Shown here: positions 1-11,336 of the stretch, in pieces
Position numbering within the stretch: position 1 is the first letter of the stretch
Layout: the number at the start of each line of letters is the position of its first letter
From: Calliopsis andreniformis
Taxonomy: Eukaryota; Arthropoda; Insecta; Hymenoptera; Andrenidae
Reading direction: 5' to 3'
NCBI RefSeq assembly: GCF_051401765.1
Contig: NW_027480423.1
Location: 13,578,001-13,642,000 of the forward strand
Length of the DNA stretch: 64,000 nt
Position numbers and translations under genes: made by a program
Notes under the pieces: model-generated
Databases searched by the model: none
Told to the model about the DNA's origin: nothing
Seen by the model: the letters and a program-made list of their open reading frames with translations, nothing else

Positions 1-166
1 TTCCGGGCAACCTAGGCGTCACTCTAGGGCGTTGCTCCACCAGAGCAAGCAGCTAGGGCCTTAGAAGTCAACGCCCGAAGCATAAAATACAATATAAATA
101 TAACAGTTTTTCCATCGTATAGAACGAATAATAGCACCCAGTGTGAAAGTTATTGTCATTTCTACT
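1..166 (+). repeat. Reference monomer of the satellite (phase 1-166)
   Basis: I number the monomer from the TTCCGGG landmark. Positions 1-80 are relatively GC-rich: CCTAGG at 11-16, CTAGGG at 24-29, a CCACCAGATCGAATAG-like stretch near 37-51, TTAGGG near 53-58, GAAGTCAACGCC at 64-75. Positions 81-135 are AT-rich: CATAAAATAC at 81-90, AATATAAATA at 91-100, CAGTTTTTCCATCGTAT at 104-120, AAAACGAATAATTGC at 121-135. The end is CAACCAGTGTGAAAGT near 135-150 and GGTCATTTCTACG to 166. This first copy carries private changes around 45-51 (AGCAAGCAGC in place of the usual ATCGAATAGT). Typical alternatives are CAGTATG, CAGTGTG or CAGTTTG near 139-145 and ACGTTCC or ACTTTCC across the monomer junction. 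Confidence 0.95.
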
Positions 167-244
167 TTCCACGCAACCTAGACTTCACCCTAGGGCGTTG
201 CTCCAACAGATTGAATAGTTAGGACCTTAGAAGTCAATGCCCGA

Positions 245-1070
245 AGCATAAAATGCAATATAAGTACAACAGTTTTTCCATCGTATAAAATGAATAATTG
301 CAACCAGTATGAAACTTATGGTCATTTCTACTTTCCGAGCAACCTAGGCTTCACCCTAGGGCGTAGCTCCACCAGATCGAATAGTGACGGCCTAAGAAGT
401 CAATGCCAGAAGAATAAAATACGATATAAATACAACAGCTTTTCCATCTTATAAATCGAATAATTGCAACCAGTATGAAAGTTAACGTCATTCCTACTTT
501 CCGGGCAACCTAGACTTCACCCTAGGGCGTTGCTCTAACAGATTGAATAGTTAGGACCTTATAAGTCAATGCCCGAAGCATAAAATGCAATAAAAATACA
601 ACAGTTTTTCCATCATATAACAGGAATAATTGCAACCAGTTTGAAAGGGATGGTCATTTCTACGTTCCCGGCAATCTAGGCTTCACTCTAGGGCGTTGCT
701 CCAACAGATCGAATAGTTAGGGCCTTAGAAGTCAACGCCCGAAGCTTAAAATGCAATAAAAATACAACACAGTTTACATCATATAACAGGAATAATTGCA
801 AACAGTTTGAAAGTGATAGCCAATTCTACGTTCCGCGCTACCTAGGCTTCACTCCAGGGCGTTGCTCCACCAGATCGAATAGTTACGGCCTAACAAGTCA
901 ACGCCAGAAGCATAAAATACGATATAAATACAACAGCTTTTCCATCGTATAAAACGAACAATTGCAACCAGTGTGAAAGTAATGGTCATTACTACGTTCC
1001 GGGAAACCTAGGCTTCACCCCAGGTCGTTGTTCCACCAGATCGAATAGTTAGCGCCTAAGAAGTGAACGC
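245..1070 (+). repeat. Five-monomer block, copy 1 (partner 4894-5719)
   Basis: This segment recurs 4649 bp downstream (28 monomers plus one inserted base). Shared private markers include GCGTAGCTCC (361 and 5010), GAATAGTGACGGCC, AGAAGAATAAA, the GTCATTCC variant, and an AGCTTAAAATGC monomer followed by GTTTACATCATATAACAGG or its near match. Single-base differences exist, so the copy is not the newest one. After about 1070 the sequences diverge at CAGCAGC versus CAGAAGC. Confidence 0.85.
343..360. other. Intra-monomer dyad: CCTAGG hairpin (example copy)
   Basis: CCTAGG at 343-348 and CCTAGG at 355-360 flank the six bases CTTCAC. Each hexamer is itself a palindrome, so the pair can form a 6-bp stem with a 6-nt loop on either strand. 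Many monomers keep this form. Others read CTCTAGGG on the right side, which leaves a 5-bp CCTAG/CTAGG stem with an 8-nt loop. Because it recurs at 166-bp spacing it is a property of the satellite. Its role is unknown; short dyads have been linked to centromeric chromatin in satellites lacking CENP-B sites (general knowledge). Confidence 0.8.
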
Positions 1071-4000
1071 CAGCAGCATAAAATACAATATAAATACAAC
1101 AGTTCTTCCATCATATAAAACGAATAATTGCAACCAGTATGAAAGTTATGGTCATTTCTACGTTCCGGGCAACCCAGGCTTCACTCTATGGCGTTCTTCC
1201 ACCACATCGAATAGCTACGGCCTCAGAAGTCAACGCCTGAAGCATAAAATAAAATAAAAGTACAACAGTCTTTCCATCCTAGAACAGGAATAATTGCAAC
1301 CAGTTTGAAAGTGATGGTCATTTCTACGTTCCGGGCAACCTAGGCTTCACTCTAGGGCGTTGCTCCACCAGATCGAATAGTTAGTGCCTTAGAGGTCAAC
1401 GCCAGATTCATAAAATACAACATAAACGCAACAGTTTTTCCATCGCATCAAACGAATAATTGCTACCTGTATGGAAGTGATGGACATTTCTACGTTCCGG
1501 GCAACCTAGGCCCCACTCTAGGGCGTTGTTCCACCAGATTGAATAGTTAGGGCCTAAGAAATCAACGCCAGAAGCATAAAATTCAATATGAATATAACAG
1601 TTTTTCCATCGTATAAAACGAATAATTTCAACCAGTGTGAATGTTATGGTCATTTCTACATCCCGAGCTACCTAGGCTTCACTCTAGGGCGTTGATCCAC
1701 CAGATAGAATAGTTAGGGCCTTAGAAGTCAGCGCCAGAAGCATAAAATTCAATAAAGATGCAACAGTTTTTCAATCGTATAGCAGGAATAACTGCAAACA
1801 GTGTGAAAGTACTGGTCATTTCTACGTTCCGGGTAACCTAGGCTTCACTCTAGGGCGTTGTTCCACCAGATCGAACAGTTAGGGCCTAAGAAGGCAACGC
1901 CAGAAGCATAAAATACACTATAAATATAACACTTTTTCCATCGTATAAAACGAATAATAGCAACCAGTGTGAAAGTTATGGTCATTTCTACGTTCCGGGC
2001 AACCTAGGCTTCACCCCAGGTCGTTGTTCCACCAGAACGAATAGTTAGGCCCTAAGATGTGAACGCCAGCTGCATAAAATACAATATAAATACAACAGTT
2101 CTTCCATCATATAAAACGAATAATTGCTACCAGTATGAAAGTTATGGTCATTTCTACGTTCCGGGCAACCTAGGCTTCAGTCTATGGCGTTTTTCCACCA
2201 CATCGAATAGCTACGGCCTCAGAAGTCAACGCCTGAAGCATAAAATACAATAAAAATACAACAGTCTTTCCATCCTATAACAGGAATAATTGCAACCCGT
2301 GTGAAAGTGATGGTCATTTCTACGTTCCGGGCAACCTAGTCTTCACTCTAGGGCGTTGCTCCACCAGATCGAATAGTTAGTGCCTTAGAAGTCAACGCCA
2401 GATGCATAAAATACAATATAAACACAACAGTTTTTCCATCGTATAAAACGAATAATTGCTACCAGTATGGAAGTGATGGTCATTTCTACGTTCCGGGCAA
2501 CCTAGGCCTCACTCTAGGGCGTTGTTCCACCAGATTGAATAGTTAGGGCCTAAGAAATCAACGCCAGAAGCATAAAATTCAATATAAATATAACAGTTTT
2601 TCCATCGTATAAAACGAATAATTTCAACCAGTGTGAATGTTATGTTCATTTCTACATTCCGAGCAACCTAGGTTTCACTCTAGGGCGTTGATCCACCAGT
2701 TAGAATAGTTAGGCCCTTAGAAGTCAGCGCCAGAAGCATAAAATTCAATAAAGATGCAACAGTTTTTCCATCGTATAGCAGGAATAACTGCAAACAGTGT
2801 GAAAGTACTGGTCATTTCTACGTTCCGGGTAACCTAGGCTTCACTCTAGGGCGTTGTTCCACCAGATCGAACAGTTAGGGCCTAAGAAGGCAACGCCAGA
2901 AGCATAAAATACAGTATAAATATAACAGTTTTTCCATCGTATAAAACGAATAATAGCAACCAGTGTGAAGGTTATGGTCATTTCTACGTTCCGGGCAACC
3001 TAGGCTTCACCCCAGGTCGTTGTTCCACCAGAACGAATAGTTAGGCCCTAAGAAGTGAACGCCAGCTGCATAAAATACAATATAAATACAACAGTTCTTC
3101 CATCATATAAAACGAATAATTGCTACCAGTATGAAAGTTATGGTCATTTCTACGTTCCGGGCAACCTAGGCTTCACTCTATGGCGTTTTTCCACCACATC
3201 TAATAGCTACGGCCTCAGAAGTCAACGGCTGAAGCATAAAATACAATAAAAATACAACAGTCTTTCCATCCTATAACAGGAATAATTGCAACCCGTGTGA
3301 AAGTGATGGTCATTTCTACGTTCCGGGCAACCTAGGCTTCACTCTAGGGCGTTGATCCACCAGATAGAATAGGTAGGGCCATAGAAGTCTACGCCCGAAG
3401 CATAAAATACAATAAATATACATGAGTTTTTCCATCGTATATCAGGAATAATTGCAACCAGTGTGAAAGTGATGGTCATTTCTAAGGTTCCGGGCAACGT
3501 AGGCTTCACGCTAGGGCGTTGTTCCAACAGATTGAATAGTTAGGGCCTAAGAAATCAACGCCAGAAGCATAAAATTCAATATAAATATAACAGTTTTTCC
3601 ATCGTATAAAACGCATAATTTCAACCAGTGTGAATGTTATGGTCATTTGTACATTCCGAGCAACCTAGGCTTCACTCTAGGGCGTTGATCCACCAGTTAG
3701 AATAGTTAGGGCCTTAGAGGTTAATGCCCGAAGCATAAAATGCAATAAAAATGCAACAGTTTTTCCATCGTGTAGCAGGAATAACTGCAAACAGTGTGAA
3801 AGTACTGGTCATTTCTACGTTCCGGGTAACCTAGGCTTCACTCTAGGGCGTTGTTCCACCAGATCGAACAGTTAGGGCCTAAGATGGCAACGCCAGAAGC
3901 ATAAAATACAATAGAAATATAACAGTTTTTCCATCGTATAGAACGAATAATAGCAACCAGTGTGAAAGTTAACGTCATTTCTACTTTCCGGGCAACCTAG

Positions 4001-4890
4001 GCTTCACCCTAGGGCGTTGCGCCAATAGATTGAATAGTTAGGGCCTTAGAAGTCAACGCCCGATGCATAAAATACAAAATAAGAAGAACAGTTTTTCCAT
4101 CGTGTAAAACGAATAATTGCTACCGGTGTGAAAGTTATGGTCATTTCTACGTTGCGGTCAACCGAGGCTTCACCCCAGGTCGTTGTTCCACCAGAACGAA
4201 TAGTTAGGCCCTAAGATGTGAACGCCAGCTGCATAAAATACAATATAAATACAACAGTTCTTCCATCATATAAAACGAATAATTGCTACCAGTATGAAAG
4301 TTATGGTCATTTCTACGTTCCGGGCAACCTAGGCTTCAGTCTATGGCGTTTTTCCACCACATCGAATAGCTACGGCCTCAGAAGTCAACGCCTGAAGCAT
4401 AAAATACAATAAAAATACAACAGTCTTTCCATCCTATAACAGGAATAATTGCAACAAGTTTGAAAGTGATGGTCGTTTCTACGTTCCGGGCAACCTAGGC
4501 TTCACTCTATGGCGTTGCTCCACCAGATCGAATAGTTAGTGCCTTAGAAGTCATCGCCAGAAGCATAAAATACAATATAAACACAACAGTTTTTCCATCG
4601 TATAAGACAAATAATTATTACCAGTATGGAAGTGATGGTCATTTCTACGTTCCGGGCAACCTAGGCCTCACTCTAGGGCGTTCTTCCACCAGATTGAATA
4701 GTTAGGGCCTAAGAAATCAACGCCAGGAGCATAAAATACAATATAAATATAACAGTTTTTCCATCGTATAAAACGGATAATTTCAACCAGTGTGAATGTT
4801 ATGGTCATTTCTACATTCCGAGCAACCTAGGCTTCACTCTAGGGCGTTGATCCACCAGATAGAATAGTTAGGGCCTTAGAAGTCAACGCC
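1000..4890 (+). repeat. Six-monomer (996 bp) higher-order repeat, about four copies
   Basis: Equivalent monomers with GTGAACGCCAGC followed by AGCATAAA or TGCATAAA lie at 1063, 2059, 3055 and 4218, i.e. 996, 996 and 1163 bp apart. The last interval is seven monomers plus one base (the extra base is in CTAAGGTTCC near 3484). The internal order is preserved: a CTATGGCG monomer, an ACAGGAATAATTGCAACC monomer, a TATGGAAGTGATGG monomer, an AATTTCAACCAGTGTGAATG monomer, an AACTGCAAACAGTGTGAAAG monomer, then an AATAGCAACCAG monomer. Copy 3 has one replaced monomer near 3350-3440 (AGGTAGGGCCATAGAAG), a type that reappears near 9510 and 11170. Confidence 0.85.
1547..1557. other. Second dyad: TTAGG-G-CCTAA (example copy)
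   Basis: In monomers reading TTAGGGCCTAAG, TTAGG is followed after one base by its exact reverse complement CCTAA. The sister variant TTAGGGCCTTAG breaks the right arm. Both forms occur throughout the window, so this dyad marks one monomer class, not the whole family. It lies about 38 bp from the CCTAGG dyad of the same monomer. Confidence 0.75.
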
Positions 4891-4893
4891 AGA

Positions 4894-5719
4894 AGCATAA
4901 AATGCAATAAAAGTACAACAGTTTTTCCATCGTATAAAATGAATAATTGCAACCAGTATGAAACTTATGGTCATTTCTACTTTCCGAGCAACCTAGGCTT
5001 CACCCTAGGGCGTAGCTCCACCAGATCGAATAGTGACGGCCTAAGAAGTCAATGCCAGAAGAATAAAGTACGATATAAATACAACAGCTTTTCCATCTTA
5101 TAAACCGAATAATTGCAACCAGAATGAAAGTTAACGTCATTCCTACTTTCCGGGCAACCTAGGCTTCACCCTAGGGCGTTGCTCTAACAGATTGAATAGT
5201 TAGGACCTTATAAGTCAATGCCCGAAGCATAAAATGCAATAAAAATACAACAGTTTTTCCATCATATAACAGGAATAATTGCAACCAGTTTGAAAGTGAT
5301 GGTCATTTCTACGTTCCCGGCAACCTAGGCTTCACTCTAGGGCGTTGCTCCAACAGATCGAATAGCTAGGGCCTTAGAAGTCAACGCCCGAAGCTTAAAA
5401 TGCAATAAAAATACAACAGTGTTTACATCATATAACAGGAATAATTGCAAACAGTTTGAAAGTGATGGCAAATTCTACGTTCCGCGCTACCTAGGCTTCA
5501 CTCCAGGGCGTTGCTCCACCAGATCGAATAGTTACGGCCTAACAAGTCAACGCCAGAAGCATAAAATACGATATAAATACAACAGCTTTTCCATCGTATG
5601 AAACGAACAATTGCAACCAGTGTGAAAGTTATGGTCATTACTACGTTCCGGGAAACCTAGGCTTCACCCCAGGTCGTTGTTCCACCAGATCGAATAGTTA
5701 GGGCCTAAGAAGTGAACGC
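4894..5719 (+). repeat. Five-monomer block, copy 2 (partner 245-1070)
   Basis: Downstream partner of the block at 245-1070, in the same monomer order. It interrupts the six-monomer HOR series: it starts right after the fourth HOR copy and is followed by HOR-type monomers again. This fits insertion of a whole block by unequal exchange without loss of the 166-bp register. Confidence 0.85.
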
Positions 5720-7992
5720 CAGAAGCATAAAATACAATATAAATACAACAGTTTTTCCATCGTATTAAACGAATAATTGCAACCAGTATGAAAGTTAACG
5801 TCATTTCTACTTTCCGGGCAACCTAGGCTTCACTCTATGGCGTTCTTCCACTACATCGAATAGCAACGGCCTCAGAAGTCAACGGCTGAAGCATAAAATA
5901 CAATAAAAATACAACAGTCTTTCCGTCCTATAACAGGAATAATTGCAACCCGTGTGAAAGTGATGGTCATTTGTACGTTCCAGGCAACCAAGTCTTCACT
6001 CTAGGGCGTTGTTCCACCAGATCGAATTGTTAGGGCCTAAGAAGTCAACGCCAGAAGCATAAGATACAATATAAATATAACAGTTTTTCCATTGTATAAA
6101 ACGAATAATTGCTACCAGTGTAAAAGTTATGGTCATTTCTACGTTCCGGGCAACCTAGGCTTCACCCTAAGGCGTTGTTCCACCAGATCGAATAGTTAGG
6201 GCCTAAGAAGTGAACGCCAGAAGCATAAATTACAATATAAACACAAGAGTTTTTCCATCGTATAAAACGAATAATTGCCGCCAGTATGGAAGTGATGGTC
6301 ATTTCTACGTTCCGGGCAACCTAGGCCTCACTCTAGGGCGTTGTTCCACCAGATTGAATAGTTAGGGCCTAAGAAATCAACGCCAGAAGCATAAAATTCA
6401 ATATAAATGTAACAGTTTTTCCATCGTATAAAACGAATAATTTCAACCAGTGTGAATGTTATGGTCATTTCTACATTCCGAGCAACCTAGGCTTCACTCT
6501 AGGGCGCTGATCCACCAGATAGAATAGTTAGGGCCTTAGAAGTCAGCGCTAGAAGCATAAAATTCAATAAAGATGCAACAGTTTTTCCATCGTATAGCAG
6601 GAATAACTGCAAACAGTGTGAAAGTACTGGTCATTTCTACGTTCCCGGTAACCTAGGCTTCACCCTAGGGCGTTGTTCCACCAGATCGAACAGTTAGGGC
6701 CTAAGAAGGCAACGCCAGAAGCATAAAATACAATATAAATATAACAGTTTTTCCATCGTATAAAACGAATAATAGCAACCAGTGTGAAAGTTATGGTCAT
6801 TTTACGTTCCGGGCAACCTAGGCATCACCCCAGGTAGTTGTTCCACCAGATCGAATAGTTGGGCCCTAAGAAGTGAACGCCAGCTGCATAAAATACAATA
6901 TAAATACAACAGTTTTTCCATCGTGTAAAACGAATAATTGCTACCAGTATGAAAGTTATGGTCACTTCTACGTTCCGGGCAGCCTAGGCTTCACTCTGTG
7001 GCGTTTTTCCACCGCATCGAATAGCTACGGCCTCAGAAGTCAACGCCTGAAGCATAAAATACAATAAAAATACAACAGTCGTTCCATCCTATAACAGGAA
7101 TAATTGCAACCCGTGTGAAAGTGATGGTCATTTGTACGTTCCAGGCAACCTAGGCTTCGCTCTAGGGCTTTGGTCCACCAGATCGAATTGTTAGGGCCTA
7201 AGAAGTCAACGCCAGAAGCATAAGATACAATATAAATATAACAGTTTTTCCATCGTATAATACGAATAATTGCAACCAGTATGAAGGTTATGGTCATTTC
7301 TACTTTCCGGGCAACCTAGGCTTCACCCTAGCGCGTTGTTCCAACAGATTGAATAGTTAGGGCCTTAGAAGTCAACGCCCGAAGCATGAAATATAAAATA
7401 AATAGAACAGTTGTTCCATCGTATAGAACGAATAATAGCATCCAGTGTGAAAGTTATGGTCATTTCTACGTTCCGGGCAACATCGGCTTCACTCTAGGGC
7501 GTTGCTCCTCCAGATCAAACAGTTAATTCCTTAGATGGCAACGCCCGAAGCATAAAATACAAAATAAATAGAACAGTTTTTCCATCGTATAAAACGAATA
7601 ATAGCAACCAGTGTGAAAGTTATGATCATTTCTACGTTCCGGCAACCTAGGCTTCATCCCAGGGCGTTGTTCCACCAGATCGATTAGTTAGGGGCTAAGA
7701 AGTGAACGCCAGCAGCATAAAATACAATATAAATACAATAGTTCTTCCATCATATAAAACGAATAATTGCAACCAGTATGTAAGTTATGGTCATTTCTAC
7801 GTTCCGGGCAACCTAGGCTTCACTCTATGGCGTTCTTCCACCACATCGAATAGCTGCGGCCTCAGAAGTCAACGCCTGAAGCATTAAATACAATAAAAAT
7901 ACAACAGTCTTTCCATCCTATAACTGGAATAATTGCAACCCTTGTGAAAGTGATGGTCATTTGTACGTTCCAGGCAACCTAGACATCACTCT
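5720..7992 (+). repeat. Six-monomer-HOR-type monomers, irregular order
   Basis: About 13.7 monomers of the kinds seen in 1000-4890. The stretch at 6290-6900 follows the HOR order (TATGGAAGTGATGG, AATTTCAACC, AACTGCAAACAG, AATAGCAACC, then the CAGCTGCATAAA monomer at 6873). Two one-base losses occur here: near 6801 (CATTTTACGTTCC) and near 7641 (TTCCGGCAACC). A second CTATGGCG-bearing monomer sits in the copy starting at 7702. Nothing but satellite is seen. Confidence 0.85.
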
Positions 7993-9652
7993 AGGGCGTT
8001 GTTCCACCAGATCGAATAGTTAGGGCCTAAGAAGTGAACGCCAGAAGCATAAAATACAATATAAATACAACAGTTCTTCCATCATATAAAACGAGTAATT
8101 GCAACCAGTATGAAAGTAGTGGTCATTTCTACTTTCCGGGCAACCCAGACTACACCCTACTGCGTTGCTCCAACAGATCGAATTGTTAGTGCCTTAGAAG
8201 TCCACGGCCGAAGCATAAAATACAAAATAAATAGAACTGTTTTTCCATCGTATAAAACGAATAATTGCTACCAGTGTAAAAGTTATGGTCATTTCTACGT
8301 TCCGGGCAACCTAGGCTTCACACTAGGGCGTTGCTCCAACAGATTGAATAGTTAGGGCCTTATAAGTCAACGCCCGAACCATAAAATGCAAAAAAAATAG
8401 AACAGTGTTTCCAACATATAACAGGAGTAATTGCAACCAGTTTGAAAGTGATGGCCAATTCTACGTTCCGGGCAACCTAGGTTTCACTCCAGGGCGTTGC
8501 TCCACCATACCGAATAGTTACGGCCTAAGAAGTCAACGCCCGAAGCATAAAATACAAAATAAATAGAACAGTTTTTTCATCGTGTAAAACGAACAATTGC
8601 TACCGGTGTGAAAGTTATGGTCATTTCTACGTTCCGGTCAACCTAGGCTTCACCATAGTGCGTTATTCCACCAGGTCGAATAGTTAGGGCGTAAGAAGTG
8701 AACGCCAGAAGCATAAAATACAATATAAATACAACAGTTTTTCCATCATACAAAACGAATAATTGCAACCAGTATGAAAGCTAGGGTCATTTCTACTTTA
8801 CGGGCAACCTAGGCTACACCGTAGGGCGTTGCTCTTACAGATTGAATAGTTGGGGCCTTAGGAGTTAATGCCCGAAGCATAAAATGCAACAAAAATACAA
8901 CAGTTTTTCCATCATATAACAGGAACATTTGGAGCCAATTTGAAAGTGATGGTAATTGCTACGTTCCGGGCAACTTAGGCTTCACTCTAGGGCGTTGCTC
9001 CACCAGATCGAATAGTTAGTGCCTTAGAAGACAACGCCAGGAGCATAAAATACAATATAAATACAACAGTTTTTCCATCTTATAAAACGAATAATTGCAA
9101 CCAGTATGAAAGTTAACGTCATTCCTACTTTCCGGGCAACCTAGGCTTCACCCTAGGGCGTTGCTCTAACAGATTGAATAGTTAGGACCTTATAAGTCAA
9201 TGCCCGAAGCATATAATGCAATGAAAATACAACAGTTTTTCCATCATATAACAGGAATAATTGCAACCAGTATGAAAGCTATGGTCATTTCTACTTTGCG
9301 GGCAACCTAGGCTTCACCCTAGGGCGTTGCTCCAACAGATGGAATAGTTAGGGCCTTAGAAGTCAACGCCCGAAGCATAAAATACAAAATAAATAGAACA
9401 GTTTTTCCACCGTATAAAACTAATAATTGCAACCAGTGTGAAGGTTATGGTCATATCTACGTTCCGGGCAACCTTGGCTTCACTGTAGGGTGTTGCTACA
9501 CCAGATCGAATAGGTAGGGCCATAGAAGTCTACGCCCGAAGCATAAAATACAATAAATACACGAGAGTTTTTCCATCCTATATCAGGAATAATTGCAACC
9601 AGTGTGAAAGTGATGGTCATTTCTACGTTCCGGGCAACGTAGGCTTCACTGC
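7993..9652 (+). repeat. Ten-monomer unit, tandem copy 1 (1660 bp)
   Basis: Read against 9653-11312 line by line I see only four substitutions (8145/9805, 8708/10368, 9031/10691, 9208/10868) and no indel. The offset is exactly 1660 bp, ten monomers. The constituent monomers differ clearly from each other, for example the AAAAAAATAG monomer at 8391, CCGGTGTG at 8604 and GGAACATTTGGAGCC at 8932. The duplication therefore acted on a ten-monomer block, not on single units, and is recent. Confidence 0.93.
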
Positions 9653-11312
9653 AGGGCGTTGTTCCACCAGATCGAATAGTTAGGGCCTAAGAAGTGAACG
9701 CCAGAAGCATAAAATACAATATAAATACAACAGTTCTTCCATCATATAAAACGAGTAATTGCAACCAGTATGAAAGTAGTGGTCATTTCTACTTTCCGGG
9801 CAACCTAGACTACACCCTACTGCGTTGCTCCAACAGATCGAATTGTTAGTGCCTTAGAAGTCCACGGCCGAAGCATAAAATACAAAATAAATAGAACTGT
9901 TTTTCCATCGTATAAAACGAATAATTGCTACCAGTGTAAAAGTTATGGTCATTTCTACGTTCCGGGCAACCTAGGCTTCACACTAGGGCGTTGCTCCAAC
10001 AGATTGAATAGTTAGGGCCTTATAAGTCAACGCCCGAACCATAAAATGCAAAAAAAATAGAACAGTGTTTCCAACATATAACAGGAGTAATTGCAACCAG
10101 TTTGAAAGTGATGGCCAATTCTACGTTCCGGGCAACCTAGGTTTCACTCCAGGGCGTTGCTCCACCATACCGAATAGTTACGGCCTAAGAAGTCAACGCC
10201 CGAAGCATAAAATACAAAATAAATAGAACAGTTTTTTCATCGTGTAAAACGAACAATTGCTACCGGTGTGAAAGTTATGGTCATTTCTACGTTCCGGTCA
10301 ACCTAGGCTTCACCATAGTGCGTTATTCCACCAGGTCGAATAGTTAGGGCGTAAGAAGTGAACGCCACAAGCATAAAATACAATATAAATACAACAGTTT
10401 TTCCATCATACAAAACGAATAATTGCAACCAGTATGAAAGCTAGGGTCATTTCTACTTTACGGGCAACCTAGGCTACACCGTAGGGCGTTGCTCTTACAG
10501 ATTGAATAGTTGGGGCCTTAGGAGTTAATGCCCGAAGCATAAAATGCAACAAAAATACAACAGTTTTTCCATCATATAACAGGAACATTTGGAGCCAATT
10601 TGAAAGTGATGGTAATTGCTACGTTCCGGGCAACTTAGGCTTCACTCTAGGGCGTTGCTCCACCAGATCGAATAGTTAGTGCCTTAGAAGTCAACGCCAG
10701 GAGCATAAAATACAATATAAATACAACAGTTTTTCCATCTTATAAAACGAATAATTGCAACCAGTATGAAAGTTAACGTCATTCCTACTTTCCGGGCAAC
10801 CTAGGCTTCACCCTAGGGCGTTGCTCTAACAGATTGAATAGTTAGGACCTTATAAGTCAATGCCCGATGCATATAATGCAATGAAAATACAACAGTTTTT
10901 CCATCATATAACAGGAATAATTGCAACCAGTATGAAAGCTATGGTCATTTCTACTTTGCGGGCAACCTAGGCTTCACCCTAGGGCGTTGCTCCAACAGAT
11001 GGAATAGTTAGGGCCTTAGAAGTCAACGCCCGAAGCATAAAATACAAAATAAATAGAACAGTTTTTCCACCGTATAAAACTAATAATTGCAACCAGTGTG
11101 AAGGTTATGGTCATATCTACGTTCCGGGCAACCTTGGCTTCACTGTAGGGTGTTGCTACACCAGATCGAATAGGTAGGGCCATAGAAGTCTACGCCCGAA
11201 GCATAAAATACAATAAATACACGAGAGTTTTTCCATCCTATATCAGGAATAATTGCAACCAGTGTGAAAGTGATGGTCATTTCTACGTTCCGGGCAACGT
11301 AGGCTTCACTGC
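9653..11312 (+). repeat. Ten-monomer unit, tandem copy 2 (1660 bp)
   Basis: Second copy of the preceding unit. Homology to the start of copy 1 continues for 24 bp, to about 11336, and then breaks at ATCGAACACT versus ATCGAATAGT. The left junction lies inside the GCAGGGCG versus CTAGGGCG difference. The near-perfect match is either a recent duplication or, less likely, an assembly duplication. Confidence 0.93.
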
Positions 11313-11336
11313 AGGGCGTTGTTCCACCAGATCGAA

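Noticed and set aside
155..172. CENP-B box at the monomer junction (TTTCTACGTTCCGGG region)
   Set aside because: Against the mammalian core pattern the right-hand CGGG fits, but the left TTCG and the central A do not. The match is no better than chance.
1063..1257. Recurring 60-94 codon open frames with similar peptides (e.g. at 1063, 2059, 3055, 15007, 28948, 39883)
   Set aside because: They are readings of the satellite itself. A 166-bp unit shifts frame by one base each time, frames close within about two monomers, they occur on both strands over the same bases, many rely on GTG or TTG starts, and they exist only in monomers that lost a stop.
7993..11336. Calling the ten-monomer duplication an assembly error
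   Set aside because: The four substitutions between copies argue for two real copies, but read-level support cannot be checked here, so it remains a caveat and not a conclusion.
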